From Paenibacillus xylaniclasticus (GTDB lineage: Bacteria; Bacillota; Bacilli; Paenibacillales; Paenibacillaceae), in the NCBI RefSeq assembly GCF_004001065.1, contig NZ_BIML01000002.1, positions 306,839-370,838 of the forward strand: a stretch of 64,000 nucleotides of DNA, in the 5' to 3' direction. The notes under the pieces were generated by a model. That model made no database searches, was not told where the DNA came from, and was given only the letters and a program-made list of their open reading frames with translations. Of the stretch, positions 54,944 through 64,000 are shown one piece after another. Numbering within the stretch: the first letter of the stretch is position 1; each line of letters begins with the position of its first letter. A program made the position numbers and the translations under genes.

Positions 54944-57580
54944 TTAATTACAACGGCTGTATCCACAGTTGCTGCATGTTTTGCAGCCTTCCACGTTCAT
55001 AAGCGTGGCCGATCCGCATGACGTACACAGGTCGAACGAGCTCGATTGGCCTGCATACTTGAGCGTGCCCTCGCCGCGCTCTGGAGCAGCTGGAATCGCA
55101 GCTGGTGCTGGCGCCGGTGTCGATGCAGCCGAAACTGCCGGCGCTGTATACGAGGCTGCCGCTTCCTCAGCCATCTCCGCATGCGTCTCCAACGCCTTCG
55201 CCACTGCGTCGGCAATCGATTCAACGCGGTTGGCGCCAAAGCCGATTGCGCCGGAGCCGCCGATGCCTTTCAAGTGCTTCACAAGCAGCTTCACTTTGTT
55301 GCCATGATCGCCGTAACGGAGGAACAACGAGCAGACCCGACCTAACGCTTCCGCCATCGCGAAGACGTCCGAACCGGCTTTGCCGACGTTCAAGAAAATC
55401 TCGCCAGGCGTGCCGTTCATGTCGTTAATCGTAATGTACGCCATACCGAATGGCGTATTCACTTTGTACGTTGCACCTCGCAGCACTTGCGGACGGCTCT
55501 TATACTGCTTGTCGAACACTTGCTCCTGCTTCGGCGTTACATTGCTGTTCAACGCTTGGTTCAGCTGGCCAACTGCAGCCGTGTCTGCCGCTTGCGATGC
55601 TGCAACCGGAGCTTCTGCCTGCTCCGCAGCCTTCTCTTCCTTCTTCTCATCCTTAGAGGAAGTGGACAGCACTTGCACGTCGCGGCTTCCGTCACGATAA
55701 ATGGTGACGCCTTTGCAGCCAAGATCGAACGCAAGCTCGTACAGCTCTTTCGTCTCTTCGATCGTGAAGTCATTAGGCGCGTTCGCGGTCTTCGAGATCG
55801 AGCTGTCGACCCAGCGCTGAATCGCCGCTTGTACGCGGATATGATCCTGCGCAGACAAGCTCATCGATGTCACGAAATAATCCGGCAGCTCCTGGCCTGG
55901 GTGCGCGTCGAGCCACTGCTTCGCAATCGGTACGAGCTGTTTATCGAAGCCGAGACGGCTTTGACGGAAATATTCGAAGGCAAAGTACGGCTCGATCCCA
56001 GTCGACGTGCCGACCATAGTACCTGTACTACCCGTAGGTGCCTGTGTAATGACCGTCACATTCCGCATCCCATTCTTCAAGATGGAGTCACCGACTTCCG
56101 GATACGTCGCCACCATATTACGCATAAACCCGCTTTGCAAATAAAGCTCTGCGTCGAACGCTTCGAACGAGCCTTTCTCCGCCGCAATCTCTGACGATGC
56201 CAGGTACGATTCGCGTGCGATGAATCCGTATAGCTTGTCGAGGAACGACAACGATTCCGGCGAGCCGTAACGAATGCCGAGCTTGATCAGCAGCTCCGCA
56301 AGTCCCATCGTACCGAGACCAACACGGCGCTCCTTCTTCTGATTCGCTTCGTTCTCTGGAAAATGGTACGGCGTCTTGTCGATGACGTTATCAAGGAATC
56401 GCACCGACCAGCGCGTAACGCGGCCAAGCTCATCCCAGTCCACGTCATGCTTCGCCTCATCATAGAACTTCGACAGGTTAATCGCCGACAGATTGCAGAC
56501 GCCCCATGCCGGCAGCCCTTGCTCGCCGCAAGGGTTCGTACAAATTATCGGATTGAAATACCAACTGTTGGACATCTGGTTATAATATTCCATGAAGACG
56601 ACGCCCGGCTCTGCCGATTTCCACGCTGACTCAATAATTGTGTGCCAAACTTCGCGTGCACGGACTGTGCTGTAATGAATAACCGGATAGCCGGCGGAGC
56701 GCCATTTCTCCAAGTCGCCATCCCATAACTCATCATATCCCGGCGTCTTCGTATCCGGGAAGACGAGCTCCCAATCGAGATCCTCTTTGACGGCTTTCAT
56801 AAAGCCGTTGCTTACACATACGGACAAATTCGCATTCGTCACTTGGCCCATCGTCTGCTTAACGGTAATAAAGTCGAGCAGATCCGGATGCCAATCGTTA
56901 ATCATCAGCATCAAAGCGCCGCGACGGCTTCCGCCCTGCTCAATCAGCCCCGTTGTATAGCTGAACAAGCCGCCCCAAGATACGGCGCCGCTCGACGAGC
57001 CATTCACGCCCGTTACAATCGCGCGACGAGGACGAAGTGACGACAGGTTAATGCCGACGCCGCCGCCGCGGGCCATAATTTCCGTCATCTCCGTGAGTGT
57101 GTTCATAATGCCGCCGCGGCTGTCTTTCGGCGACGGAATGACGTAGCAGTTGAACAGTGTGAGCTCTTCGCTCGCGCCGGCTCCTGCTGCAATCCTGCCC
57201 CCAGGAACAAGCTTCCAGTCATCCAGAATATAACGGAAGCGCTCCGTCCACTCCTCGCGCTTCTCTTCCTTCTCGACCGACGCCATTGCGCCTGCAAGAC
57301 GATCCCACATCTCTTCCGGTGTCTTCTCCACCGTCAACGTTAACTTCTCGATTGTCGATTCGACCGTCTCACCGCTGCGAAGCTTAACGACAACCTTGCT
57401 GCCGTCGCGAGCGGTAACCTCACCGACCTCCTTGGTCGGAAATTTCGGATCGTCCTTCGTCAGAACGAGTACGACGTCCCCGACCTTCGTCTCATTCGTA
57501 TCCGCATTCTTCCAGGCATATCGGTCCAGAAAAATTTTCTCACTAAGCCCTTCTAACCGCCGTTTCTCTGTCGCTGCCAT
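54944..57580 (-). CDS. nrdJ: Vitamin B12-dependent (class II) ribonucleotide reductase
   Basis: About 878 aa. It reduces ribonucleotides to deoxyribonucleotides using adenosylcobalamin. Visible features are the catalytic Cys region in ELTLFNCYVIPSPKDSRGGI, the glycine-rich EIMARGGGVGINLSSLRP, the active-site motif CTNPCGEQGLPAWGVCNLSAINL, the PTGSTG loop, and a C-terminal Ala/Pro-rich linker leading to a zinc ribbon (CTSCGSATL...CKTCSNCGYSRC) that renews the active site. I prefer ATG 57,580 (MAATEKRRL) with GGAGAGG upstream. The open frame reaches 57,652. The Tn7-like element lies just past its stop, so the conserved zinc-ribbon codons are the likely homing sequence. Confidence 0.93.
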   Translation of the reverse strand: MAATEKRRLEGLSEKIFLDRYAWKNADTNETKVGDVVLVLTKDDPKFPTKEVGEVTARDGSKVVVKLRSGETVESTIEKLTLTVEKTPEEMWDRLAGAMASVEKEEKREEWTERFRYILDDWKLVPGGRIAAGAGASEELTLFNCYVIPSPKDSRGGIMNTLTEMTEIMARGGGVGINLSSLRPRRAIVTGVNGSSSGAVSWGGLFSYTTGLIEQGGSRRGALMLMINDWHPDLLDFITVKQTMGQVTNANLSVCVSNGFMKAVKEDLDWELVFPDTKTPGYDELWDGDLEKWRSAGYPVIHYSTVRAREVWHTIIESAWKSAEPGVVFMEYYNQMSNSWYFNPIICTNPCGEQGLPAWGVCNLSAINLSKFYDEAKHDVDWDELGRVTRWSVRFLDNVIDKTPYHFPENEANQKKERRVGLGTMGLAELLIKLGIRYGSPESLSFLDKLYGFIARESYLASSEIAAEKGSFEAFDAELYLQSGFMRNMVATYPEVGDSILKNGMRNVTVITQAPTGSTGTMVGTSTGIEPYFAFEYFRQSRLGFDKQLVPIAKQWLDAHPGQELPDYFVTSMSLSAQDHIRVQAAIQRWVDSSISKTANAPNDFTIEETKELYELAFDLGCKGVTIYRDGSRDVQVLSTSSKDEKKEEKAAEQAEAPVAASQAADTAAVGQLNQALNSNVTPKQEQVFDKQYKSRPQVLRGATYKVNTPFGMAYITINDMNGTPGEIFLNVGKAGSDVFAMAEALGRVCSLFLRYGDHGNKVKLLVKHLKGIGGSGAIGFGANRVESIADAVAKALETHAEMAEEAAASYTAPAVSAASTPAPAPAAIPAAPERGEGTLKYAGQSSSFDLCTSCGSATLMNVEGCKTCSNCGYSRCN

Positions 57581-57645
57581 CCGTCCGACATCCTCTCCAT
57601 TTATATTGTCAATCCTTATGTTCGTCTCGATAATGTATGTTTTTT

Positions 57646-57692
57646 CCACCACATATAGTGTGCGAATACCATTATACTATACTAGATATGGT
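57646..57692 (-). promoter_or_regulatory. nrdJ promoter with NrdR-box-like sites
   Basis: CCACCACATATAGTGT at 57,646-57,661 matches the NrdR box (ACACTATATATAGTGT) at 13 of 16 positions. A weaker palindrome, ACTATACTAGATATGGT, lies one NrdR spacing (about 31 bp) away at 57,676-57,692. A TATAAT -10 element sits between them on the minus strand (57,671-57,676). NrdR is the usual repressor of ribonucleotide reductase genes. Confidence 0.6.
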
Positions 57693-57904
57693 TCATCATA
57701 ACGGAAATTGTCTGTTTTCGCTTATAATCGTCACAATCCCCTCTCTAATCTTTGAATTGCTTGTACATCCTCGTCCTATGTCGATATTTCGCGCCTTTCC
57801 ATCTCTCTTCTCACCTGCTCTTATGAATTGTACACCAATCGGCCATACTATGAAAAATGTACGGATATTGACGTACGCCTACGTGGCAGGAAAGGAGCTT
57901 ATCG

Positions 57905-59734
57905 ATGTCGCAACCGAACCAACCGATGCATAGTCCGCGCTCTGAGTCAGCCGCTGCTTCCCGCAGGCTTCACCCGCAGGTCGAATGGCGTTTCGACCGC
58001 AGCTGGTTCGACGAGCTGCAGGCTAGATTGAACCGGAACGGTCCTTGGGACGACTGGTCGCTCTATCAACTTGCCGTCGAAGCGGAGCAAGCCACGCAAG
58101 TAACGAGCTTTGACGATCTTCGCTGTCTCCGCTGTCTGCCGTCGTTCGAGCCGATGCCGCATCAGATTACAACAGCAAGTAAAGTGCTGCACGAAATGGG
58201 CGGACGGGCGATTCTGGCCGACGAGGTCGGACTCGGCAAGACGATCGAAGCCGGGCTTATTCTGAAAGAATATATGGTGCGGGGGCTCGTCAAAAGAGCG
58301 CTCATTCTCGTTCCAGCGTCACTCGTGCTTCAGTGGGTGAGAGAGCTGAATCAGAAATTTAGCATCTCCGCCGTGGCACAGAAGAAGGCCCATACGTGGC
58401 AGTATGACGTCGTTGTCGCCTCGATCGATACGGCAAAGCGCGAGCCGCACCGAGAGCTACTTCTAGCAACCGATTATGACATGCTCATCATTGACGAGGC
58501 GCACAAGCTGAAAAACAAAAAAACGACGAACTACCAGTTCGTGAACCAGTTGAGCAAAAAATATTGTCTCCTTCTTACCGCAACTCCGGTGCAGAACGAT
58601 CTGGACGAGCTGTACAACCTCATTACACTATTGAAGCCAGGACAGTTGGGAGGCCAGAACGAATTCGCCGCCAACTTCGTTGTCGACAAGCGGCTTCCGA
58701 AAAATGAGGATCAGCTGCAGGAGGCGCTGTCTGCTGTCATGATTCGTAATCGCCGAAGCGACGGCGGTATCCAGTTTACGAAGCGGATCGTTCGCAACAT
58801 TCCGCTTACGCTCTCTCCTGAGGAGAAAGCGCTGTACGACGGCGTAACATCATTCGTTCGCGAACGTGTCGTCGAATCAGCCGCCGACATGGCCAGCATG
58901 CTGTCGCTCGTTACGCTTCAGCGGGAGGTATGCTCCAGCCGCGATGCCGTGTTCTTAACACTCGTCAATCTGTTCAAGAAGACGGCAGAGGATTCCCCGC
59001 TCCGTCCAAAAATTTGGGGACTGGTCGAGAATATTCGCGCTATCACGTCTAATACGAAGGCCGAGAAGGCCATTGAGCTGATCAAAGAAATCAATGACAA
59101 AGTGATCGTGTTTACCGAATACCGGGGGACGCAAGAATATTTGCTTCAGTTCTTCCGCTCACACGGACTACACGCTGTCCCTTATCGAGGCGGGATGGGC
59201 CGCGGGAAGAAGGATTGGATGATGGATCTGTTCCGCGGACGAGCTCAAGTGCTGATCGCAACCGAAGCCGGCGGTGAAGGAATTAACCTGCAGTTCTGCC
59301 ACCATATGATTAACTTCGATTTGCCTTGGAACCCGATGCGCGTCGAGCAGCGGATCGGACGAGTACACCGGCTCGGACAGCAGAATGACGTTCATATTTA
59401 TAATCTCTGCACGCTTGGAACGATTGAAGAGCATATCGTCAATTTGCTGCATGAGAAAATTAACCTCTTCGAGCTCGTAATCGGCGAGCTCGACCATATT
59501 CTCGAGCGGCTCGAGAAGCAGGATCTGTCGATCGAGCAGCAGATCGCACGCATGGTCGTAGAAGCGGAGGACAGTACAGAATTACAGCAGCAAATAAACT
59601 CCCTTGGCGATTCACTCGTTCGTATCCGCAGCGAGGTGGTTGCAGAAGAAGTGCTGAACCAAGGTGAGAATGATGCGATGGAGAGGCTGCTTGATGGCAC
59701 CGGAGATTGTATCTCAATGGAGGCGAGCCCATGA
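57905..59734 (+). CDS. yqhH: SNF2/DEAH-type helicase YqhH
   Basis: 609 aa Swi2/Snf2 ATPase. Walker A ADEVGLGKTIEAG is near residue 100, DEAH in LIIDEAHKLKNK near 195, LLTATPVQND near 222, and the C-terminal helicase lobe has ATEAGGEGINLQFCHHMINFDLPWNP and IGRVHRLGQ. The C-terminus is helical. AAAGGAG precedes the ATG. It overlaps yqhG by 4 bp, matching the B. subtilis yqhH-yqhG pair. The cellular role is unknown. Confidence 0.9.
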   Translation: MSQPNQPMHSPRSESAAASRRLHPQVEWRFDRSWFDELQARLNRNGPWDDWSLYQLAVEAEQATQVTSFDDLRCLRCLPSFEPMPHQITTASKVLHEMGGRAILADEVGLGKTIEAGLILKEYMVRGLVKRALILVPASLVLQWVRELNQKFSISAVAQKKAHTWQYDVVVASIDTAKREPHRELLLATDYDMLIIDEAHKLKNKKTTNYQFVNQLSKKYCLLLTATPVQNDLDELYNLITLLKPGQLGGQNEFAANFVVDKRLPKNEDQLQEALSAVMIRNRRSDGGIQFTKRIVRNIPLTLSPEEKALYDGVTSFVRERVVESAADMASMLSLVTLQREVCSSRDAVFLTLVNLFKKTAEDSPLRPKIWGLVENIRAITSNTKAEKAIELIKEINDKVIVFTEYRGTQEYLLQFFRSHGLHAVPYRGGMGRGKKDWMMDLFRGRAQVLIATEAGGEGINLQFCHHMINFDLPWNPMRVEQRIGRVHRLGQQNDVHIYNLCTLGTIEEHIVNLLHEKINLFELVIGELDHILERLEKQDLSIEQQIARMVVEAEDSTELQQQINSLGDSLVRIRSEVVAEEVLNQGENDAMERLLDGTGDCISMEASP

Positions 59735-60687
59735 ACGAGCGGCAAGTACACAAGTTCGTACAGCGATATCTCGAAGCGACCGGATGCACCATACTTGAGA
59801 AATCACCAGCCCATTTCAAAGTGAAGCTGTCTCCTGCTGCCGATCGTGCACTTACGAACCGGCCTTACTATTGGAGCTTCGTCGATCGGACCGGAGCAGA
59901 GCCGGAGACGATGTCCATGCTTTTCGTAACCGACCGTTCCAAATACGATGCGATCGAAGCAGAGGACGAAGCCAAGCAGCAGGCGGCGCAATCGGGCAAT
60001 TCATCCGATAAGCTCTCCCCTGCGGCTGAAGCCGCTTTGGGCCGATCATTCGGATTCGTCCACGGAACGATGAATACGATTCGTATGCCGCGGGAAGAAA
60101 TGTACTTCGGTTCTCGCAGGCTGGATCAGCTGTTCGCTGCCAGCCAGGCAGGCGGAAGCTACGTCTACCTCTTCCAAGAGCCGGAGCGCAAGCCTGCACT
60201 GCCCTACGACTCTACGCCATACACCGCTTGGCTCGGTGTCAATCTGCGGCTGGAGTTCGCTTGTGACCGCAAACGTGAGGAGCTTCACTCTTTCGGTGTT
60301 TCTCTGGCAACTGGACAATGTGTTGAGAAGTTCCATGATCGACTGCTTGACCTGAAGATGACGCCAAAGCTGCCGCCAAACGTCCATGTGACGAAAAATG
60401 GAATTTCCCTCGGTAAGGCAGTGTCCATCATCGAGCAGACGATGGAGCGAAAGCTGAAGCAGTATGATTATGAATGGGCCGTGCAGGCGAGCAAACGGCT
60501 TGACGACGAGCTTGCTCGTATCAAGCATTATTACGAGCCATTGATTGAGACTGCCACGGAAGAACATAAGCCGTCCATTATGGAACAATACAATCAGAGA
60601 CAGGCCGAAATTCGTTGGCAATTCGAGCCGCGAGTGACAGCGTCTGCGGTTAACTGCGGCATTTTTCACCTGGCGGGCATCGATTGA
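59731..60687 (+). CDS. yqhG: YqhG family protein
   Basis: 318 aa from ATG 59,731, with GGAGG eight bases upstream. It resembles B. subtilis YqhG, encoded beside the helicase. The N-terminal region (VQRYLEATGCTILEKSPAHFKVKLSPAADRALTNRPYYW) is a small mixed fold, and the C-terminus is helical (RLDDELARIKHYYEPLIE). It overlaps yqhH by ATGA, so the two products probably work together. No catalytic motif is visible. Confidence 0.85.
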   Translation: MNERQVHKFVQRYLEATGCTILEKSPAHFKVKLSPAADRALTNRPYYWSFVDRTGAEPETMSMLFVTDRSKYDAIEAEDEAKQQAAQSGNSSDKLSPAAEAALGRSFGFVHGTMNTIRMPREEMYFGSRRLDQLFAASQAGGSYVYLFQEPERKPALPYDSTPYTAWLGVNLRLEFACDRKREELHSFGVSLATGQCVEKFHDRLLDLKMTPKLPPNVHVTKNGISLGKAVSIIEQTMERKLKQYDYEWAVQASKRLDDELARIKHYYEPLIETATEEHKPSIMEQYNQRQAEIRWQFEPRVTASAVNCGIFHLAGID

Positions 60688-60852
60688 ACGTTTATTCCAA
60701 GAGGGATGACGGAGTTCGCATCATTCCGGCAAAAATAGAACCGATGCTGCGAATGTTCCCGCGACAGCTTCCAACAACGTTCTTGGAAGCTTGTCCTTTA
60801 CAATAAAAATGAACGTAAGCGGCTTCATATTGAGCGAAAGGCGGAGATCACG

Positions 60853-61809
60853 ATGAGGTTACTTCGAACGAAAAAACTCGCTGTACTGTTCGCATGCTGC
60901 GCATTTATGTCGGGCACAATCAACAATAGTCCTATCTTTGCTGAGACGAAAGCGCTGAAGCCCGCACATTCCGTTACCCAAACTCCAGAAGAGCAGAAAC
61001 GGCTGGCGAATCAAGTGCAGATCTGGATTGACGAGCTCGCTAAGCAGCGGCCCTTCGCAGCATGGTCAGGTGCCGAATTTACAATAGAAGCGCTAGGTCC
61101 AGGAACACATGCCTGGTATGTGTTAATTACGGCCGGCGGCCGACCGGTCGGCTATATGATTGTCAATGCAAAAGAAAAAGGCGGCTACGAGCTAGGGGAA
61201 TACGGTACCGGCAAAAGGCCGTTGTTCGATATCGAAACGCTTCGGTTATCACTCAATCGTCACGGTATAGGAGCTGAAGACGTAATTGAAGGTCAAGACT
61301 CACGTCTGTATGTGAATGGGTTGTTTGCAGTATGGCGTGTCGAAACGAAAGACCGAGACATATTGTATGCAGACGCTGCGACCGGGGAGATATTGCCGAC
61401 GACAGAACGACAATGGACAAGTGCTGCAGCAGCCGTATTGCAAGCTGCAGCCTCACCTTTTCCCGAATCCGCAGGCACTCGTTCCCACATTTATAAGACC
61501 CACTTGCGGCAATCGTTCGATGTATACGCCGAACTACCGTGGCTCACTTCCCAACCGATTTGTATACGACAGGCGAACCACCTCTTAAAGCCTATCGGAT
61601 CTGATCAGCCGGTTCGGTATGTAGCAGATCTGTACGATCATAGTGCGACTTTCATGTGGGGCGTTGTCGGCTACCAGCAATGGTCTAACGATGCTGTATA
61701 TTTGGCGCTCGAAGAGCCCGATCCAGAAGGCAGCGGGCTCAGTCATCATGTTCGATATATCAGCTTATCCTCATTGTACCCATTCGGTCTCTTTTATCTC
61801 TCCTCCTGA
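60853..61809 (+). CDS. Secreted protein of unknown function
   Basis: 318 aa. The N-terminal signal peptide (KKLAVLFACCAFMSGTINNSPIFA with a likely AxA-type cut near residue 31) suggests export. The region 50-120 has a PepSY-like look (WIDELAKQRPFAAW..., GRPVGYMIVNAKEKGGYELGEYG), and DILYADAATGEILP resembles the end of such domains. No enzyme motif is seen. The last 39 bp overlap yqzE on the other strand. Confidence 0.65.
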   Translation: MRLLRTKKLAVLFACCAFMSGTINNSPIFAETKALKPAHSVTQTPEEQKRLANQVQIWIDELAKQRPFAAWSGAEFTIEALGPGTHAWYVLITAGGRPVGYMIVNAKEKGGYELGEYGTGKRPLFDIETLRLSLNRHGIGAEDVIEGQDSRLYVNGLFAVWRVETKDRDILYADAATGEILPTTERQWTSAAAAVLQAAASPFPESAGTRSHIYKTHLRQSFDVYAELPWLTSQPICIRQANHLLKPIGSDQPVRYVADLYDHSATFMWGVVGYQQWSNDAVYLALEEPDPEGSGLSHHVRYISLSSLYPFGLFYLSS

Positions 61810-62019
61810 TTGCTGCGCCTTGCGGCGCCGCAAGCCCTGAATCCATAATGACAGCGACAGCGGTGCAATTCCGAACCAGCGGGTCGACCATGGCTCTCTT
61901 ACAGCACGGGCAGCTTGTTTATCGATTCGCCGCTGTTTACGCACCTCAGAGGGCGTATCAATATAGGTAACAACTTGACCGGCTACATATTGGATTAGTT
62001 CATCTCTTTTGTCCGCCAT
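61771..62019 (-). CDS. yqzE: YqzE family protein
   Basis: 82 aa. The N-terminus (DELIQYVAGQVVTYIDTPSEVRKQRR) matches the small YqzE family of Bacillus. A basic stretch is followed by the hydrophobic segment WFGIAPLSLSLWIQG, so it may associate with the membrane. It converges on and overlaps the secreted protein gene. The function is unknown. In Bacillus it lies near the comG genes. Confidence 0.75.
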   Translation of the reverse strand: MADKRDELIQYVAGQVVTYIDTPSEVRKQRRIDKQAARAVREPWSTRWFGIAPLSLSLWIQGLRRRKAQQSGGEIKETEWVQ

Positions 62020-62161
62020 GCTCTTCGGCTCCCCTTTTCTATCTAAATCTTATCTCTTACTTATAAGGATGCCCTTCGTTCGAGCCAAATAATCATGAAT
62101 GAGTTTCCATCCGTCAAGCCACGATATAACTATGAATCGTGCTTGCAGGGGGAATTGCCGA

Positions 62162-63019
62162 ATGAAACGGACCAGTAAATCTAAAGAGTGTAGTAGAAAA
62201 TGGGTCAAGTCGGCTTATATAGCCGGATTAATACTTGCTGCTTGTACCTATCCTTACTCGAATTTCGCATCTGCTGACAACCGCCCAATTGCTGTTTCCG
62301 GAACGGACAACAAGCATCAAGCGATTGAAGCCGAAGCTGGTATGGATAAACAACAGCTTCATGCTCCTCCGCATTATAAAAGAGCACTGCCAACAGCGGT
62401 CGTACTAATCGATGCCGGTCATGGCGGAATAGACGGAGGTACTAACATCGGTAACATTCTAGAGAAGGACATCAATCTTGAGGTAGGCAAGAAGCTATAT
62501 GTACTTCTTCGCAGCCAAGGGATTAGGGCGGTGCTCAACCGGACGGGGGACTATGCGTTAAGCGATGACAACCGATGGCACAGGACCAACTCGCGCCATC
62601 GCCGCGACTTATCCCAGAGGCGGCAGCTTTCGGACGAGATTGAAACGACCCTGTTCGTGAGCCTGCATGTGAACTGGGCTAACAACCGCTCAAAGCATGG
62701 ACCGCTCGTTCTACACCAGAACAACGGTGAAAGCGCCCTGCTTGCTTTCTGCATACAGGACGCTTTGAACCGGCTTCAACGAACGAATGAGCTGCCTCGA
62801 TATGCCAAGCCATACTATCTGCTTAATACAGTTGACGAGCCGGCTGTCATTGTCGAGATGGGGTTCCTTTCTCATTCAGGCGATCGCGAAATGCTGACGA
62901 ATCGTGTTGCGCAGACGAGGATCGCTCAATCGATCGCTGCCGCATTACGGCAATATTTGCTCATCGCTGGGACCCCGGATAAGCTCGGAAAGCTTCACGA
63001 TGATCGCATTCTCCCGTAA
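62162..63019 (+). CDS. N-acetylmuramoyl-L-alanine amidase (Amidase_3)
   Basis: About 285 aa from ATG 62,162, with AGGGGGA upstream. The open frame from 62,099 lacks a site. A signal peptide/anchor (AYIAGLILAACTYPYSNFASA) is followed by an Amidase_3 domain: zinc ligands in VVLIDAGHGGIDGG (His) and EKDINLEVG (Glu), SLHVNWANN (His), and catalytic Glu in PAVIVEMGFLSH. It cleaves the peptide from muramic acid in peptidoglycan outside the cell. The 3' end overlaps the next gene, on the other strand, by 75 bp. Confidence 0.9.
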   Translation: MKRTSKSKECSRKWVKSAYIAGLILAACTYPYSNFASADNRPIAVSGTDNKHQAIEAEAGMDKQQLHAPPHYKRALPTAVVLIDAGHGGIDGGTNIGNILEKDINLEVGKKLYVLLRSQGIRAVLNRTGDYALSDDNRWHRTNSRHRRDLSQRRQLSDEIETTLFVSLHVNWANNRSKHGPLVLHQNNGESALLAFCIQDALNRLQRTNELPRYAKPYYLLNTVDEPAVIVEMGFLSHSGDREMLTNRVAQTRIAQSIAAALRQYLLIAGTPDKLGKLHDDRILP

Positions 63020-63823
63020 CGTTGGTGTAGATTGCAGCAGAACGGCTGCTGTCTTTTTGCCCGGAGGCCCGACATGACCGATCGCAACACAGTGCTCAGT
63101 CAGCTGCAGCTGCTTATACACTTCGCCAATCTGCTTGGAGATATGCGAAGTAGAATACACGTCATCGAGAAATACATGATTACTCAGCAGCGGTATTCCA
63201 ATTTCAGCAGCGACCTTCGGTACGACCGTTTTATAAGATGTACGGCTGTCTAGAAAGAAGAGTCCCCGTTCCTTACATACCGTGAGGACAATACGCATGA
63301 CTCGCTCATCTGACGTTGCCTTCGACCCCATATGATTGTTCATTCCGACGGCATACGGCACATTATCGATTGCTGCCTCCACGCGTTTGCGGATCTCAGC
63401 GTCAGACAAATCTGTCGTTATGGCGCCGGGGCCAAGCCATTCCCGCTTCCCTTTATTCGGCTCCATCGGCATATGGACAATAACATCATGACCAAGCCTA
63501 TGAGCATTCTCTGCGTCCGCTTTCGTCGATGGCATAAACGGCATCACCGCGACAGTGAACGGGAATGGTAGCTTTAGCATTTCTTCTGTGCCTGTCATCG
63601 CATTGCCAAAATCATCAATAACAATTGCGATCCGTTTAAACGATTTGGCATGCGGAACAGTTTGCAGCGAAAGCATCGGATGCGGCTCCGACTGCGGGGC
63701 AGCAACAGCAGCGTGCAATGGAACAGAAACAAGGACAAGAAGCATTGCGGTCATCGCGGTTAATCGTAACGTAATACGTGTTCTCATCAAACTTAAGGAT
63801 TTAAATTGGTTTCGTTGTTTCAT
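62945..63823 (-). CDS. Divergent polysaccharide deacetylase, YibQ type
   Basis: 292 aa. An N-terminal membrane signal (LRLTAMTAMLLVLVSVPLHAAVA) is followed by the divergent polysaccharide deacetylase fold: IAIVIDDFGNAMTGTEEMLKLPFPFTVAVMP, GHDVIVHMPMEPN, VGMNNHMGSKATSDERVM, FFLDSRTS and AIGHVGPPGKKTA. The Asp and His metal ligands typical of the family are present. It is predicted to act on cell-wall or surface glycans. It converges with the amidase gene and overlaps it by 75 bp, so the two may interfere transcriptionally. Beyond 63,830 no gene is seen. Confidence 0.88.
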   Translation of the reverse strand: MKQRNQFKSLSLMRTRITLRLTAMTAMLLVLVSVPLHAAVAAPQSEPHPMLSLQTVPHAKSFKRIAIVIDDFGNAMTGTEEMLKLPFPFTVAVMPFMPSTKADAENAHRLGHDVIVHMPMEPNKGKREWLGPGAITTDLSDAEIRKRVEAAIDNVPYAVGMNNHMGSKATSDERVMRIVLTVCKERGLFFLDSRTSYKTVVPKVAAEIGIPLLSNHVFLDDVYSTSHISKQIGEVYKQLQLTEHCVAIGHVGPPGKKTAAVLLQSTPTLRENAIIVKLSELIRGPSDEQILP

Positions 63824-64000
63824 GAAATGAGGGCACCGCCTTCTTCATTTGAAGTATTCTCATTGTGTGTGCCCCCCTTCAAAAATATGTAGCGATTTGC
63901 TTCTCTCAATCAGGCCATTATTTACTGTATCCTTCAATCTTATCGCAGCTCGTTGACTTTCATGAATCAAGTATGATAAATTAATATTCTCAGGTCTTAT

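Noticed and set aside
54997..57297. Several long frames on the strand opposite nrdJ
   Set aside because: They are shadows of a highly biased coding sequence. They lack ribosome binding sites and overlap one another.
57600..57900. Cobalamin riboswitch before the B12-dependent reductase
   Set aside because: The leader is short and the conserved B12-box pattern is not visible. NrdR-like sites explain regulation better.
60690..60850. Small RNA or terminator after yqhG
   Set aside because: A GCTTCCAA/TTGGAAGC stem is present but has no T-run and is too far from the stop to be sure.

Overview
The window looks like the chromosome of a Paenibacillus-type Gram-positive bacterium (Bacillota). The evidence is the strong AGGAGG-type ribosome binding sites with many GTG/TTG starts, a YesM/YesN-type two-component pair, the yqhH-yqhG pair and yqzE known from Bacillus, and a B12-dependent class II ribonucleotide reductase. 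The species cannot be named from the sequence.

Left flank (1-23.65 kb), core-like DNA. A furanose-sugar locus comes first: a GH43 arabinofuranosidase-like enzyme and a YtfQ/YtfR/YtfT/YjfF-type ABC importer on the minus strand. Divergent from it on the plus strand are a YesM-type sensor kinase, a YesN-type AraC response regulator and a membrane-anchored sugar-binding protein. A compact chemosensory operon cheA-cheW-mcp-cheR-cheB follows on the minus strand. Then come a lipoprotein, an epoxide-hydrolase-like enzyme, a metallo-beta-lactamase/glyoxalase fusion, an EamA transporter and a decayed ABC exporter.

Centre (23,657-54,917), a Tn7-like transposon of 31,261 bp. I place both ends by inverted end repeats, a 5-bp target duplication (AAGGT) and the observation that the insertion splits the UUCG tetraloop of the nrdJ terminator hairpin. 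Joining the two flanks restores a perfect intrinsic terminator. The machinery is tniQ2-tnsA-tnsB-tnsC-(IS3 insertion)-tniQ1, with a divergent Xre-type regulator and four operator-like repeats between the regulator and tniQ2. The cargo is a defence island: an AlbA_2/Schlafen-type protein, a Gabija-type pair (OLD nuclease plus UvrD helicase), a complete type I restriction-modification operon (hsdM-hsdS-hsdR), and a five-gene operon that I cannot match to a described system. That operon encodes a large sigma-region-4-like HTH protein, a PLD-nuclease/helicase, a 64-aa protein, a DndD-like SMC ATPase and a 155-aa Dnd-associated-like protein. The five-gene operon visibly has a richer G+C composition than its neighbours. 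It is bracketed by direct copies of the hsdR 3' end, so it looks like a module inserted beside hsdR. A second direct repeat, made of remnants of a small two-gene cassette, lies at 28.5-28.8 kb and 54.4-54.7 kb.

Right flank (54.9-64 kb). This holds nrdJ with an NrdR-box-like promoter, yqhH-yqhG, a secreted protein of unknown function, yqzE, an N-acetylmuramoyl-L-alanine amidase and a convergent YibQ-type divergent polysaccharide deacetylase.

The most interesting points are the precisely delimited transposon that homes next to nrdJ, its stacked anti-phage cargo, and the five-gene DndD/PLD-helicase module, which is the best candidate here for an undescribed defence system.
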